From NCBI RefSeq assembly GCF_024652905.1, contig NZ_CP102428.1, forward strand, positions 1,872,501 to 1,936,500: a stretch of DNA of 64,000 nt, in the 5' to 3' direction. A program made the translations under genes and the position numbers. This document shows positions 17,291 to 26,755 of this stretch, in pieces. The stretch is from Pseudomonas oryzihabitans. GTDB taxonomy: Bacteria; Pseudomonadota; Gammaproteobacteria; Pseudomonadales; Pseudomonadaceae. Each line of letters opens with the position of its first letter. The stretch's first letter is position 1. The notes beneath the pieces are model-generated. The model was given only the letters and a program-made list of their open reading frames with translations. It ran no database searches and had not been told where the DNA came from.

Positions 17291-17851
17291 ATGTCCGCTA
17301 CCCCCCCGATTCGCGAACAATTTCTCGTCATCAGTGCGCTGGGCGCCAATCCCATGGAACTGACCAACGTGCTCTACCGCAGCTGCATGGACAACCGATG
17401 CGCGGTGGTCAGCAGCCGGCTGAGCCGCCACGGGGAATACAGCGCGTTGATCCTGCAGGTCTCGGGCAACTGGGACGGTCTGGCGCGCCTCGAAGGGGGC
17501 CTCGCCGGCCTTGGCAAGCGTCACGGCTTCACCGTCGGCGTCACCCGCAGCGCCGCCCTGGAGAATCGCCCCCAGGCCCTGCCGTACGTTGTCTATGTCA
17601 GCGCCGCCTATCGTCCGGACATCCTCAACGAACTCTGCCAGTTCTTCGCTGACCACAAGATCGAGGTGGAGAACCTGGTCTGCGATTCCTACCAGGCGCC
17701 CCAGACCGGCGGCACCATGCTCAACGCCACCATCACCGTGACCCTGCCGGCTGGCACCCAGATCAGTTGGCTGCGCGACCAGTTCCTGGATTTCGCCGAC
17801 GCCCTCAATCTCGATGCCCTGATCGAGCCCTGGCGCCCGCAGAGCAACTGA
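17291..17851 (+). CDS. gcvR: Glycine cleavage system transcriptional repressor (ACT domains)
   Basis: 186 aa from ATG at 17291, preceded by CAGGAACCCTA. Two tandem ACT-like folds: REQFLVISALGANPMELTNVL at the N-terminus (cited as REQFLVISALG) and LPYVVYVSAAYRPDILNEL in the second. GcvR family proteins bind glycine and modulate GcvA; direct DNA binding is not expected. It is 22 bases before bcp and probably co-transcribed. Because the family is short and ACT-only, the precise regulatory partner cannot be read from sequence. Confidence 0.88.
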   Translation: MSATPPIREQFLVISALGANPMELTNVLYRSCMDNRCAVVSSRLSRHGEYSALILQVSGNWDGLARLEGGLAGLGKRHGFTVGVTRSAALENRPQALPYVVYVSAAYRPDILNELCQFFADHKIEVENLVCDSYQAPQTGGTMLNATITVTLPAGTQISWLRDQFLDFADALNLDALIEPWRPQSN

Positions 17852-17873
17852 CAGGACCCGCAAGGAGCTGCCC

Positions 17874-18347
17874 ATGAGCGTGACCCTCGACCAACCGCTT
17901 CCGGATTTCCAGGCCCAGGCCACCAGCGGCCTCGAGGTCTCGCCCGCCAGCCTGCGCGGTCGCCAGGTGGTGCTGTACTTCTATCCCAAGGACAACACCC
18001 CCGGCTGCACCACCCAGGGCCAGGGCTTTCGCGATCTGCACGAGCAGTTCCAGGCGGCCGACACCCTGATCCTCGGAGTCAGCCGTGACAGCCTGCGCAC
18101 CCACGAAAATTTCCGCACCAAGCAGGGCTTTCCCTTCGAGCTGATCAGCGACAAGGACGAGACCCTCTGCCAGCTGTTCGACGTGATGCGGCAGAAGAAG
18201 CTCTATGGCAAGGATTACATCGGCGTGGACCGCAGCACCTTCCTCATCGACCGGGAAGGCGTGGTGCGCCAGATCTGGCGCGGCGTGAAGGTCCCCGGGC
18301 ACGTCGCCGAGGTGCTGGCCGCCGCCCAGGCGCTGAACGGGGCCTGA
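17874..18347 (+). CDS. bcp: Thioredoxin-dependent thiol peroxidase (bacterioferritin comigratory protein)
   Basis: 157 aa, normal length, with AAGGAG before the ATG. It reduces hydrogen and organic peroxides with thioredoxin. The thioredoxin fold begins LPDFQAQATSG; the peroxidatic cysteine is in YPKDNTPGCTTQGQGFRD. Most Bcp proteins have TPGCTxE; here the Glu is Gln. The remaining conserved Arg (VSRDS) is present. It ends back to back with the tusA-like gene. Confidence 0.93.
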   Translation: MSVTLDQPLPDFQAQATSGLEVSPASLRGRQVVLYFYPKDNTPGCTTQGQGFRDLHEQFQAADTLILGVSRDSLRTHENFRTKQGFPFELISDKDETLCQLFDVMRQKKLYGKDYIGVDRSTFLIDREGVVRQIWRGVKVPGHVAEVLAAAQALNGA

Positions 18348-18602
18348 TCAGGCCTTGCGCAGCCAGTAGCGGAAGGTCTCCCCTACCACCTCTTCGCCCA
18401 CCAGGGCGTGTCCCGACAGCTTGGCGAAGGTGCGGAAGTCGCGTTGCGAGCCGGCATCGGTGGCCGTGACGGCGAGGACCTCGCCGGCTGCCAGACGGTT
18501 GAGTTCCAGCTTGGCCTTGAGCAACGGCATGGGACAGTTCAGGCCGGTGGCGTCCAGCTGGGCGGTCACCGCGCCGGTGTAGGGTTGGCTCAGGTCGGCC
18601 AT
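18348..18602 (-). CDS. TusA-family sulfurtransferase (PA1006-like)
   Basis: 84 aa from the second in-frame ATG at 18600-18602, which has TGGAG nine bases upstream; the ATG four codons earlier has none. It carries the TusA core LDATGLNCPMPLLKAK with the catalytic Cys of CPxP. In P. aeruginosa the protein at this chromosomal position (PA1006) affects molybdenum-cofactor-dependent nitrate metabolism, so a role in sulfur delivery for cofactors is likely. True TusA for tRNA thiolation is the alternative. Its stop abuts the convergent bcp stop. Confidence 0.85.
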   Translation of the reverse strand: MADLSQPYTGAVTAQLDATGLNCPMPLLKAKLELNRLAAGEVLAVTATDAGSQRDFRTFAKLSGHALVGEEVVGETFRYWLRKA

Positions 18603-18697
18603 GGGATTCTCCATTGTGGGGTACGCCAGTGTCAGGGTCGCTAGGCACCTAGACGGCGGGCCGCTAAAGTAGCCCTTTTGCGGCCACGAGTCATGCC

Positions 18698-20137
18698 ATG
18701 AAAGTCCTGCGCCCTGCCCTGCTGTCCCTGGCGCTGCTCGCCGCGCCCTTCCTGGCGCAGGGGGCGAACGATCTGCCGTCGCTGGGCGATGCCAGCTCTT
18801 CGATCGTCTCGCCCGAGCAGGAGTTTCAGATGGGTCGCGCCTGGCTGAGCATGTTGCGCGGCCAGGTCCCGGCCATCAACGATCCGCAGCTCAAGCAATT
18901 CGTCGAACAGACCGTCTACAAGCTGGCCGAGACCAGCGACCTGCAGGACCACCGCCTGGTCTTCATCCTGATCAAGGATCCGGAGATCAACGCCTTCGCC
19001 GCGCCCGGCGGGGTGATCGGGGTCAATGGCGGGCTGTTCCTGAAGTCGGAGACCGAAGCCGAGTACGCGGCGGTCATGGCCCATGAGCTGGGTCACCTCA
19101 TCCAGCGCCACTTCGCCCGCGGGGTGGAAAACCAGCAGCGCATGCAGTTGCCGCTGATGGCCGCGCTGCTCGCCGGTATCGTAGCTGCGGCCGCGGGCGG
19201 TGGCGATGCAGGAATCGCCGCCATTGCCTCGACCCAGGCGGCGGCCATCCAGAGCCAGTTGCGCTTTTCCCGGCTCAATGAGCAGGAGGCCGACCGGGTC
19301 GGCATCGTCAATCTGGAGCGCGCCGGCTACGATCCGCGCGCGATGCCGGAGATGTTCGGCCGTCTCGCCCGCCAGTATCGCTACGACCGCACCCCGCCGG
19401 AATTCCTGCTGACCCACCCGGTCACCGACAGCCGGATCGCCGATACCCAGGCGCGTGCCGAGCGTTTTCCCAAGGGCGGCGTCGAGGACAGCAAGCGCTT
19501 CCAACTCATGAAGGTGCGTGCTCAGATGTATTTCGAGGAAACCGCCGGCCTGCTGGTGAAGCGCTATAGAGCCCAGCTGCAGGAAAACCCGGACAACGAC
19601 GCTGTACGCTACGGCCTGGCCATGGGACTGACCAAGCAGGGTCAGCTCAACGAGGCGCGCGACACCCTGGCGCCGCTGCTGCGCAAGGCGCCGGACGATA
19701 TCAGCTACAACCTCGCCCAGGTCGATCTGGACATCACCGCCAATCGCCTGCCCGACGCCCAGAAACGGGTGCAGCGGCTGCTGGAGCTCTATCCGGACGA
19801 TCTGGCCGTGAGTCTGGCGCAGGTGGACATGCTCGGCCGCACCAAGCAGGCCAAGGCCGCCAGTCAACTGCTCGACAAGCTGCTCAAGCAGCGGCCGATC
19901 GATCCGGATCTGTGGAACCAGGCGGCGGACGTCCGCGGCCAGGCCGGTGATCTGGTTGGGGTGCATCAGGCGCGAGCCGAGTATTTCGCCCTGACCGGCG
20001 ACTACAACCAGGCCATCCAGCAACTGGGCTTCGCCAAGCAGCGCGCGGCCAGCAACTATCAGCTGGCCGCGCGGATCGACGCCCGTCAGCAGGAGATGAT
20101 CGCCCAGCGTAAGCTGAGCGAAGAGATCCTGCGCTAG
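18698..20137 (+). CDS. bepA: Periplasmic M48 metalloprotease with TPR repeats (BepA-like)
   Basis: 479 aa. A signal peptide at 1-22 (MKVLRPALLSLALLAAPFLAQG) precedes the M48 peptidase domain: the zinc motif HELGH is at 129-133 and the third ligand Glu lies in NEQEADRVG. The C-terminal half (about 285-470) is helical, with TPR-type repeats (NPDNDAVRYGLAMGL, PDDISYNLAQVDL). BepA-type proteases assist or degrade stalled LptD and other outer-membrane proteins. Convergent with nadA, 17 bases apart. Confidence 0.9.
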   Translation: MKVLRPALLSLALLAAPFLAQGANDLPSLGDASSSIVSPEQEFQMGRAWLSMLRGQVPAINDPQLKQFVEQTVYKLAETSDLQDHRLVFILIKDPEINAFAAPGGVIGVNGGLFLKSETEAEYAAVMAHELGHLIQRHFARGVENQQRMQLPLMAALLAGIVAAAAGGGDAGIAAIASTQAAAIQSQLRFSRLNEQEADRVGIVNLERAGYDPRAMPEMFGRLARQYRYDRTPPEFLLTHPVTDSRIADTQARAERFPKGGVEDSKRFQLMKVRAQMYFEETAGLLVKRYRAQLQENPDNDAVRYGLAMGLTKQGQLNEARDTLAPLLRKAPDDISYNLAQVDLDITANRLPDAQKRVQRLLELYPDDLAVSLAQVDMLGRTKQAKAASQLLDKLLKQRPIDPDLWNQAADVRGQAGDLVGVHQARAEYFALTGDYNQAIQQLGFAKQRAASNYQLAARIDARQQEMIAQRKLSEEILR

Positions 20138-20154
20138 CGTCCAGGGCCGCGCCC

Positions 20155-21213
20155 TCAGGCGTTGCCCTTGACCCTTAGCTGCAGCGCCTGGGTGAAGTCG
20201 AGCATGCGCTTGAGCGGCTTGACCGCTCGGGGGATGAGGGCCGGATCGACCAGCACCTCGCCGGAGCCGTCGAGCAGGCAGTTGAGAGTGCGCTCCAGGG
20301 TATTCATCGCCATCCAGGGGCAGTGGGCGCAACTGCGGCAGGCGGCGCCGTTGCCCGCGGTGGGCGCCTCGATGAAGGTCTTGTCCGGACAGGCCTGCTG
20401 CATCTTGTAGAAGATGCCGCGATCGGTGGCGACGATGAACTGGCGATTGGGCAGCGTCTGGGCGGCCTTGATCATCTGGCTGGTGGAACCGACATGGTCG
20501 GCCAGTTCGATCACCGCCTCGGGCGATTCCGGATGCACCAGGATGGCGGCCTCCGGGTAGAGCCGCTTGAGGTCTTCCAGCTGGCTGGCCTTGAATTCCT
20601 CGTGGACGATGCAGGAGCCTTCCCACAACAGCATGTCGGCACCGGTCTCGCGCTGAATGTAGCGACCCAGGTGACGATCGGGCGCCCAGAGGATGGTCTC
20701 GTCGTTGTCCATCAGGTGCTCGACGATATCCAGCGCGCAGCCGGACGTCACTACCCAGTCCGCGCGCGCCTTCACCGCAGCGGAGGTGTTGGCATAGACG
20801 ACCACGGTGCGCTCGGGGTGCTGGTCGCAGAAGGCGGAGAATTCCTCCACCGGGCAGCCCAGGTCCAGGGAGCAGGTGGCTTCCAGGGTCGGCATCAGCA
20901 CCCGCTTTTCCGGGTTGAGGATCTTGGCCGTCTCGCCCATGAACTTGACCCCGGCCACCACCACGGTGGACGCCGGATGGCGATTGCCGAAGCGCGCCAT
21001 CTCCAGGGAATCGGCGACGCAACCGCCGGTCTCCTCGGCCAGGGCCTGGATCAGCGGATCGGTGTAGTAGTGGGCCAGGAGCACCGCGTTCTGCGCCTTG
21101 AGCTCGCGGGCGATGGCGGTCTTGTAGGCCGCGATCTCGTCCGGACCGAGCGCCTTGGGCTGCTTGGCGGCCAGATGGGCCTGGACCAGGAGACGTTCGG
21201 AAATCTGCACCAT
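20155..21213 (-). CDS. nadA: Quinolinate synthase
   Basis: 352 aa starting [19 protein letters not shown]. It condenses iminoaspartate with dihydroxyacetone phosphate to quinolinate in NAD synthesis, using a [4Fe-4S] cluster. Expected features are present: [52 protein letters not shown] and the C-terminal [13 protein letters not shown]. Three of these cysteines should ligate the cluster. The start was chosen for AGGT and alignment of the conserved N-terminus. Divergent from the pyruvate-kinase-like gene by about 210 bases. Confidence 0.96.
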   Translation of the reverse strand: MVQISERLLVQAHLAAKQPKALGPDEIAAYKTAIARELKAQNAVLLAHYYTDPLIQALAEETGGCVADSLEMARFGNRHPASTVVVAGVKFMGETAKILNPEKRVLMPTLEATCSLDLGCPVEEFSAFCDQHPERTVVVYANTSAAVKARADWVVTSGCALDIVEHLMDNDETILWAPDRHLGRYIQRETGADMLLWEGSCIVHEEFKASQLEDLKRLYPEAAILVHPESPEAVIELADHVGSTSQMIKAAQTLPNRQFIVATDRGIFYKMQQACPDKTFIEAPTAGNGAACRSCAHCPWMAMNTLERTLNCLLDGSGEVLVDPALIPRAVKPLKRMLDFTQALQLRVKGNA

Positions 21214-21424
21214 GGCGGGTACCTGAAAACGGGGGTCGTCAAGGCCGCGCATCATAGCAGCATCCTCGCCGACTCCCTATGGTCGCCCGCGGCTCCTCCG
21301 TGATGAGTGGCCATGTGCCGCTAATGTCTGGCAACACTTGGCTTTTCACTTCTCCAGCGGCCGGGGGTCCGACACAGGAACGCCCGGCGAGCGTCTCGCC
21401 GGCCCCTGCTGCTGGAGACCTATC

Positions 21425-23278
21425 GTGCCGCCCCGTTCGACCTCGCGCTCCCGGACCCCCGATCACGCTCTCGCCACCCTCCTCGATGAGCTACGCGCCC
21501 TGCACGGCGCTCTGCAACAGGCCAGCGCGGACCCACGGCTGGATCGGCAGGCGCTCAATCCCGCCTACCGGGCCAGCGCGCAGAACCTGCTCGCCTATCT
21601 GGCGCTGCGCGATGGCGACCTGCATAGCCTGCAGCTGCAGCTCTCCGCCCTGGGGTTGTCCTCTCTGGGCCGCTCCGAAGCCGCGGTGCTGCCGGCGGTG
21701 ACGACGCTCATCAACACCCTGGAACGATTGCTGGGTGGCAACCCAGCGGCACGGCCTACCACCAAGACCGCCAACCCCCTGGCCGACCACGCCCGGACGC
21801 TGTTCGGCACCCCGTCCTCCGCACGGGCGGTGCGCATCATGGTCACCCTGCCACGGGAGGCCGCGGACAACTATTCGCTGGTACGCGACCTGCTGGCGGC
21901 GCACATGGATTGCGCGCGCATCAACTGCGCCCATGACGAACCGGTCAGCTGGCGGCGCATGATCGAGCACGTGCGGCGGGCCAGCGCGGAGCTGGACCGG
22001 CCGTGCAGGGTGTTCATGGACCTGCCGGGACCCAAGTTGCGCACCGGCCCCATCGCCACGGGCGCGGCGGTGCAGAAGGTAAAGCCCGAGCGCGACGCCC
22101 AGGGTCGCGTACGCCATCCAGCGCGGATCTGGCTGACCGGTCGCCGCCGGTCGCGACCGGCGCCCTCCCCCGCGGCGGCCAGTATTCAGGTAGGCGAGCG
22201 CTGGCTGAGCGGCTTGCAGCCAGGTGACCGGATCCAGCTGACGGACACGCGTCGGGCGCAGCGCCGCTGGACGATCGTCGAGGTCACGGACCGCGGCTGC
22301 TGGGCGGAGGCGGCCAAGACCACCTATCTCGCACCTGGGCTGCGCCTGAGCGTCGAACGCGACGGACGCAAGCGGCACAGCCGCATCGGTGACTTCGCTC
22401 CGCAGCCAGGCGCTCTACGGTTGGCCGAGGATGACCTGCTGATCCTGACCGCCGACCAGACGCCCGGCCAGCCCGCCAGCCATGACAGCGGCGGTCGCCT
22501 GCTGACACCGGCCACCCTGGGCTGCACCCTGCCACAGGTGTTCGCCGACGTGCGCGGCGGCGAGCCGGTCTGGTTCGACGACGGCAAGATCGGCGGGGTG
22601 ATCGAGCGCGCCGATCAAGACGCACTGCACGTCCGCATCACCCATGCGCCCGGCGGCGCCAAGCTCAAAGGCGACAAGGGCATCAACTTTCCCCAGAGCA
22701 CCCTGCGGCTGGCAGCGCTGGGCGACCAGGACCTCGCCGCCCTTGCCTTTGCCGCCGAGCATGCCGACGGCATCGAGATGTCCTTCGTCAACAGCGCGGA
22801 AGACGTCCGCGCCTTGCTCGTGGAATTGGAACGCCTGCAGGCCGACCAGTTGGCCGTGGTATTGAAGATTGAGACCCGGCGTGGCTTCGACAACCTTCCC
22901 GCGCTGTTGCTGGCGGGAATGCAGCGCGGCGGATTCGGCGTCATGATCGCCCGTGGCGATCTGGCGGTGGAAGGCGGCTTCGAGCGTCTGGCGGCCCTGC
23001 AGGAAGACATCCTCTGCCTGTGCGAAGCGGCCCATGTGCCGGTGATCTGGGCGACCCAGGTCCTGGAGAACCTGGCCAAGAAGGGCTCGCCTTCCCGCGC
23101 CGAGATCACCGATGCCGCCACCGGGGTCCGCGCCGAATGTGTGATGCTGAACAAGGGCCCGCACATCCTCAAGGCGGTCGCCACCCTGGATGAGTTGCTG
23201 GTGCGGATGCAGGGCTACAACAGCAAGAAGCGCCAGATGCTGCGCAAGCTGGAACTGGCCTCGCCCTGGGCGGACTGA
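21425..23278 (+). CDS. Atypical pyruvate-kinase-like protein with N-terminal extension
   Basis: 617 aa if GTG at 21425 is used (GGAG nine bases upstream); an ATG 87 bases earlier lacks a ribosome site. The first 135 residues are helical and unlike classical pyruvate kinase. The kinase barrel then follows with VFMDLPGPKLRTG, KLKGDKGINFPQ, LKIETRRGFDNLP, FGVMIARGDLAVEGG and ATQVLENLAKKGSPSRAEITDAA. The lid region is enlarged and rich in Arg (LTGRRRSRPAPSP), and the C-terminal allosteric domain of normal PykA/PykF is absent; the protein ends soon after the barrel. It probably catalyses phosphoenolpyruvate-pyruvate chemistry, but regulation and substrate need testing. Confidence 0.78.
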   Translation: MPPRSTSRSRTPDHALATLLDELRALHGALQQASADPRLDRQALNPAYRASAQNLLAYLALRDGDLHSLQLQLSALGLSSLGRSEAAVLPAVTTLINTLERLLGGNPAARPTTKTANPLADHARTLFGTPSSARAVRIMVTLPREAADNYSLVRDLLAAHMDCARINCAHDEPVSWRRMIEHVRRASAELDRPCRVFMDLPGPKLRTGPIATGAAVQKVKPERDAQGRVRHPARIWLTGRRRSRPAPSPAAASIQVGERWLSGLQPGDRIQLTDTRRAQRRWTIVEVTDRGCWAEAAKTTYLAPGLRLSVERDGRKRHSRIGDFAPQPGALRLAEDDLLILTADQTPGQPASHDSGGRLLTPATLGCTLPQVFADVRGGEPVWFDDGKIGGVIERADQDALHVRITHAPGGAKLKGDKGINFPQSTLRLAALGDQDLAALAFAAEHADGIEMSFVNSAEDVRALLVELERLQADQLAVVLKIETRRGFDNLPALLLAGMQRGGFGVMIARGDLAVEGGFERLAALQEDILCLCEAAHVPVIWATQVLENLAKKGSPSRAEITDAATGVRAECVMLNKGPHILKAVATLDELLVRMQGYNSKKRQMLRKLELASPWAD

Positions 23279-23299
23279 TCCGCCCAGGGCCGGTCAGGC

Positions 23300-24190
23300 C
23301 TAGAGGACCTGCAGGCGACCCGCTTCCAGACGGACACGAGCCCCATAGGGCCAGGCCTGGTTTTCCGGGCCGTGGCCGCTGGGCAGGCCGCGGTAGAGGG
23401 CGATGCCGCGCGGGGCCAGCCATTCGGTGAAGATCTCTTCCAGCGACTGCTCGACGTTGCGCTGCGGGCAGTCGGTGAAGGTGCCCAGGCAGACGGCGCC
23501 GATGCGATGTTCGGTCAGGTTGCCCAGCAGCTGGCAGAGGCTGCGCTCCAGCCGGTAGTAGGGCTCGCCGACGTCTTCCAGCATGAGGATGGCGCCATCA
23601 TGGGGACGCAGCGCTGCCGCCGTGCCGACCACGCTGGCCAGGGTGGTGAGGTTACCCCCGATCAGCTCGCCGGCAGGCACCTGGGCCGGACCGGCCAGGC
23701 GCTCCAGCTGCCAGCCCGGACGGGCACCGGCGCACAGCTCCAGCACCGACTCCAGCGAGCGGGTACGGGCGGCCTGGGCTTCAGGATCCTCGTCACGACG
23801 CCCCCAGTCCAGCGCGCCGGGACCGTGGATTGCGGTGAGGCCACGGCGGTGAAAGGCTTCCAGCAGTACGGTCAGATCGGAGTAGCCGATCAGGGGCCGC
23901 CCCTTGCTGCTGGACAGCCGCGACCAGTCCAGCCAGGGCAGCAGCTGGGCGGAGCCATAGCCGCCACGCAGGCACCAGACTGCATCCACGTCTGCCTGGC
24001 TGAACGCCCAATGCAGATCCGCTGCCCGCTCCTCGGCGGTTCCGGCGAGATAGCGATGGCGCTTGAGCGCCTGCTCCCCCAGCACCGCTTCGATACCGGT
24101 GGCCTGCAACTGCTCGACCGCTGCCGTGACCAGCTCTTCCTTGACCGCACCTGCCGGACTGACCAGCGCCACACGCCGCACGGGACTCAT
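23300..24190 (-). CDS. ldcA: Muramoyltetrapeptide LD-carboxypeptidase
   Basis: 296 aa, typical of peptidase family S66. It removes the terminal D-Ala from murein tetrapeptides during cell-wall recycling in the cytoplasm. The nucleophile Ser is in IGYSDLTVLL, the Glu in GGNLTTLASVVGT, and the His in GLPSGHGPENQ; CLRGGYGSAQLLPWLDW is the family core. No signal peptide, as expected. It overlaps the MOSC gene by 4 bases (ATGA), so the two form an operon with cheV possibly further upstream. Confidence 0.93.
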   Translation of the reverse strand: MSPVRRVALVSPAGAVKEELVTAAVEQLQATGIEAVLGEQALKRHRYLAGTAEERAADLHWAFSQADVDAVWCLRGGYGSAQLLPWLDWSRLSSSKGRPLIGYSDLTVLLEAFHRRGLTAIHGPGALDWGRRDEDPEAQAARTRSLESVLELCAGARPGWQLERLAGPAQVPAGELIGGNLTTLASVVGTAAALRPHDGAILMLEDVGEPYYRLERSLCQLLGNLTEHRIGAVCLGTFTDCPQRNVEQSLEEIFTEWLAPRGIALYRGLPSGHGPENQAWPYGARVRLEAGRLQVL

Positions 24191-24990
24191 TCCAGCACCT
24201 CCACTGGCATGCCGGCCTCGATGACGCCACGGCCCAGGGGGATGACGTTCATGCCGAACAACATGCGGTTGTCATTGAAGCGGTATTCGCGCAGCGCAGT
24301 CAGCGGTTGCCGATCCGGGTCCTTCTCGCCGGTCACCGGATCCTGGGTGATGACGATGCAGCGCGCGCAGGGACAGGCCACAGCGAAGTCCACCGCACCG
24401 ATGCGCAGTCGCTTCCAGCCGTCCTCGGCATAGGCCGGCGTCCCTTCCACCACCAGATTCGGCCGGAAGCGCAACATTTCCAGCGGCTTGCCCACGCGCG
24501 CCACCAGATCGGCCAGGGAGGCCTCGCTGGTCAGCAGCAGAGGAAAGCCATCGGCGAAGTGGACCTTCTGCCCCGGCTCGGCGAAGTCGGTGTTGATCTG
24601 GCGGGCATGGCTTTCGGCGACGTGCACCAGGCGGCAGCGACGACCGAGGAAGTCGCTCAGCCAGGCATCGGCCTCGGCGGCCACCGGTGCCTGCAGGGTA
24701 TCGCGCCAGATGGTCACGCCGAGTTGCTCGTCTGCCGCGCCCGGCACCGCCACCTCGATCGGCGTCCGTCCCGGTGCGCTCAGGCGCAGGCGATCGGCGG
24801 CCAGCCAGCGCGCCTCGATGTGATTCATCTGCGCCAACTGGCGCAGGGTCAGGAAGCGGCCGGTGTCGGCATCCACTACCATCCAGCGGCGATCACCCAC
24901 CAGGCCCAGGGCGTCCACCTCGGCCTGCGCCAAGGATTCCACGGCCGTCGACTTGACGGGATAACGATAGAGGGCACTGAGGTGCGACAT
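24187..24990 (-). CDS. MOSC domain-containing protein (YcbX-like)
   Basis: 267 aa. An N-terminal beta-barrel domain (YRYPVKSTAVESL, GDRRWMVVDADTGRFLTLRQ) is followed by a MOSC core with RFRPNLVVEG, and ACPCARCIVITQDPVTGEKD, which includes the conserved Cys that binds sulfur or molybdenum cofactor. Members such as YcbX and mARC-type proteins reduce N-hydroxylated compounds using molybdenum cofactor. The C-terminal ferredoxin domain of E. coli YcbX is missing, so electrons must come from another protein. Upstream gene of ldcA with a 4-base overlap. Confidence 0.88.
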   Translation of the reverse strand: MSHLSALYRYPVKSTAVESLAQAEVDALGLVGDRRWMVVDADTGRFLTLRQLAQMNHIEARWLAADRLRLSAPGRTPIEVAVPGAADEQLGVTIWRDTLQAPVAAEADAWLSDFLGRRCRLVHVAESHARQINTDFAEPGQKVHFADGFPLLLTSEASLADLVARVGKPLEMLRFRPNLVVEGTPAYAEDGWKRLRIGAVDFAVACPCARCIVITQDPVTGEKDPDRQPLTALREYRFNDNRMLFGMNVIPLGRGVIEAGMPVEVLE

Positions 24991-25062
24991 GGGCGCGGCT
25001 TCCTGGCGGCGGACAAAGGCCGCCAGTGTAAGGGAGGCGCCGGAGCGGCGAAACCGCGGGGA

Positions 25063-25992
25063 TTACTCCTCGGCCAGCGCCAGGCGCCGGCGCACTTCCT
25101 CGACCAGTTGATCGGGCTGGAACTTGGAGAGGAAGGCGTTGCAGCCCACCTTTTTCACCATGGCTTCGTTGAAGCTCCCCGACAGCGAGGTGTGCAGCAC
25201 CACATAGAGATCGGCGAGACGCGGATCCTGGCGGATCTCGGTGGTCAGGCGGTAGCCGTCCATTTCCGGCATCTCGGCATCGGTCAGCACCATCAGCAGC
25301 TTCTCGGTCAGCACCACACCTTCATCGGCCCAGGCCTTGAGCTTGCGCAGGGCCTGCAGGCCGTCGGTGGCGACGTGGAATTTCAGATCCAGCTGCACCA
25401 GGGTGTCGCGCAACTGGCCGATGGCGGTGCTGGAGTCGTCGACCAGCAGCACCTCGCGGCCGCGGGCCTTGGCCAGCAGCGGATCGGCCAGGCGTTCCTG
25501 GGAGACCTTGACGTTGTAGGGGGCGATCTCCGCCAGCACCTTTTCCACGTCGATCACCTCCACCAGGCGGTCTTCGATACGGGTGATGGCGGTCAGGTAG
25601 TGCTGGCGTCCGGCGCCGCCGGGCGGGGCCTGGATGCTGTCCCAGTTGAGGTTGATGATGCGATCGACGCTACCGACCAGGAAGGCCTGCACCGAGCGGT
25701 TGTACTCGGTGACGATGATGGTGCTGTTCTCGTCGGGGGTGATGGGTCGCATGCCGATGGCGGCGGCCAGGTCGATCACCGGCAGGGTCTGACCCCGCAG
25801 GTGGACCACGCCGCAGATCATCGGATGGCGCTTGGGCATCTGGGTCAGGCGCGGCAGCTTGAGGACTTCCTGCACCTTGAACACGTTGATGGCGAACATC
25901 TGCCGGCTGGACAGCTGGAACATGAGAATTTCCAGACGGTTCTCGCCAACCAGCTGAGTGCGTTGATCGACGGTGTCGAGAATGCCGGCCAT
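25063..25992 (-). CDS. cheV: Chemotaxis coupling protein CheV
   Basis: 309 aa. The CheW-like domain (about 15-160) contains FQLSSRQMFAINVFKVQEVL and GVVHLRGQTLPVIDLA; the receiver domain (about 178-305) has acidic pocket VLLVDDSS, phospho-acceptor VLTDAEMPEMDGY and the conserved Thr/Ser and Lys in LHTSLSG and FLSKFQPD. It couples chemoreceptors to CheA, and its receiver probably gives feedback or adaptation. It is isolated from other che genes here, as is usual for pseudomonad cheV paralogues; the exact paralogue cannot be told. Confidence 0.92.
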   Translation of the reverse strand: MAGILDTVDQRTQLVGENRLEILMFQLSSRQMFAINVFKVQEVLKLPRLTQMPKRHPMICGVVHLRGQTLPVIDLAAAIGMRPITPDENSTIIVTEYNRSVQAFLVGSVDRIINLNWDSIQAPPGGAGRQHYLTAITRIEDRLVEVIDVEKVLAEIAPYNVKVSQERLADPLLAKARGREVLLVDDSSTAIGQLRDTLVQLDLKFHVATDGLQALRKLKAWADEGVVLTEKLLMVLTDAEMPEMDGYRLTTEIRQDPRLADLYVVLHTSLSGSFNEAMVKKVGCNAFLSKFQPDQLVEEVRRRLALAEE

Positions 25993-26069
25993 GGAAAGTC
26001 CACTCCAAAGATAAGTCAGGTCACAGGCTATCGGCGGCTGACGCCAGTTCTTGAATCCCGGAAACAGGA

Positions 26070-26089
26070 AAGCCGCCCGAGGGCGGCTT
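26070..26089 (-). terminator. Hairpin after dcd
   Basis: A 9-bp GC-rich stem (AAGCCGCCC at 26070-26078 against 26081-26089) lies 19 bases past the dcd stop. The following T run is weak, so termination efficiency is uncertain. Confidence 0.6.
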
Positions 26090-26107
26090 CCAGAACGGAC
26101 GCGCGGA

Positions 26108-26674
26108 TCAGGCGCGCGGCAGGGTCACGCCGCGCTGGCCCTGGTACTTGCCGCCGCGATCCTTGTAGGAGACCTCGCAGGCCTCGTCGGATTGCAGGAA
26201 CAGCATCTGGGCCACGCCCTCGTTGGCGTAGATCTTGGCCGGCAGGGTGGTGGTATTGGAGAACTCCAGGGTCACGTGGCCTTCCCACTCGGGCTCCAGC
26301 GGCGTGACGTTGACGATGATGCCGCAGCGGGCATAGGTGCTCTTGCCCAGGCAGATGGTCAGGACGTCACGGGGGATACGGAAGTATTCCACGGTGCGGG
26401 CCAGGGCGAAGGAGTTCGGCGGAATGATGCAGACATCGCTGACCACATCGACGAAGCTCTTGTCATCGAAGTTCTTCGGGTCCACCACCGCGGAATGGAT
26501 GTTGGTGAAGACCTTGAATTCATTGGCGCAGCGCACGTCGTAGCCGTAGCTGGACACCCCGTAGGAGATCACCCGGCTGTCGTCCGCGCCGCGCATCTGG
26601 CGCTCGACGAAGGGCTCGATCATGCCGTGCTCCTGGGCCATGCGGCGAATCCACTTATCCGATTTGATGCTCAT
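26108..26674 (-). CDS. dcd: dCTP deaminase
   Basis: 188 aa starting [14 protein letters not shown], the conserved family start. It deaminates dCTP to dUTP for thymidylate synthesis. Characteristic sequences are [13 protein letters not shown], the catalytic region [26 protein letters not shown] (cited only by its core [11 protein letters not shown]) and [19 protein letters not shown]. Downstream of apbC in the same direction, as in P. aeruginosa. Confidence 0.96.
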   Translation of the reverse strand: MSIKSDKWIRRMAQEHGMIEPFVERQMRGADDSRVISYGVSSYGYDVRCANEFKVFTNIHSAVVDPKNFDDKSFVDVVSDVCIIPPNSFALARTVEYFRIPRDVLTICLGKSTYARCGIIVNVTPLEPEWEGHVTLEFSNTTTLPAKIYANEGVAQMLFLQSDEACEVSYKDRGGKYQGQRGVTLPRA

Positions 26675-26755
26675 GGCAGGTCTGGCTCCGGGGCGAAAAA
26701 ATTGACCGCGCATTCTAGTGGATAGCCGCGCGGTCTCAAAGGCGAACGGACGAAA

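Noticed and set aside
18641-21022. A 793-codon minus-strand open frame spanning bepA and part of nadA
   Set aside because: It runs antisense to bepA, which has a signal peptide and HELGH, and is out of frame with nadA. This is typical of GC-rich antisense frames.
24307-26307. Long plus-strand frame across the MOSC and cheV genes
   Set aside because: Antisense to two genes with complete family motifs; the translation is compositionally biased (His/Gly/Gln-rich).
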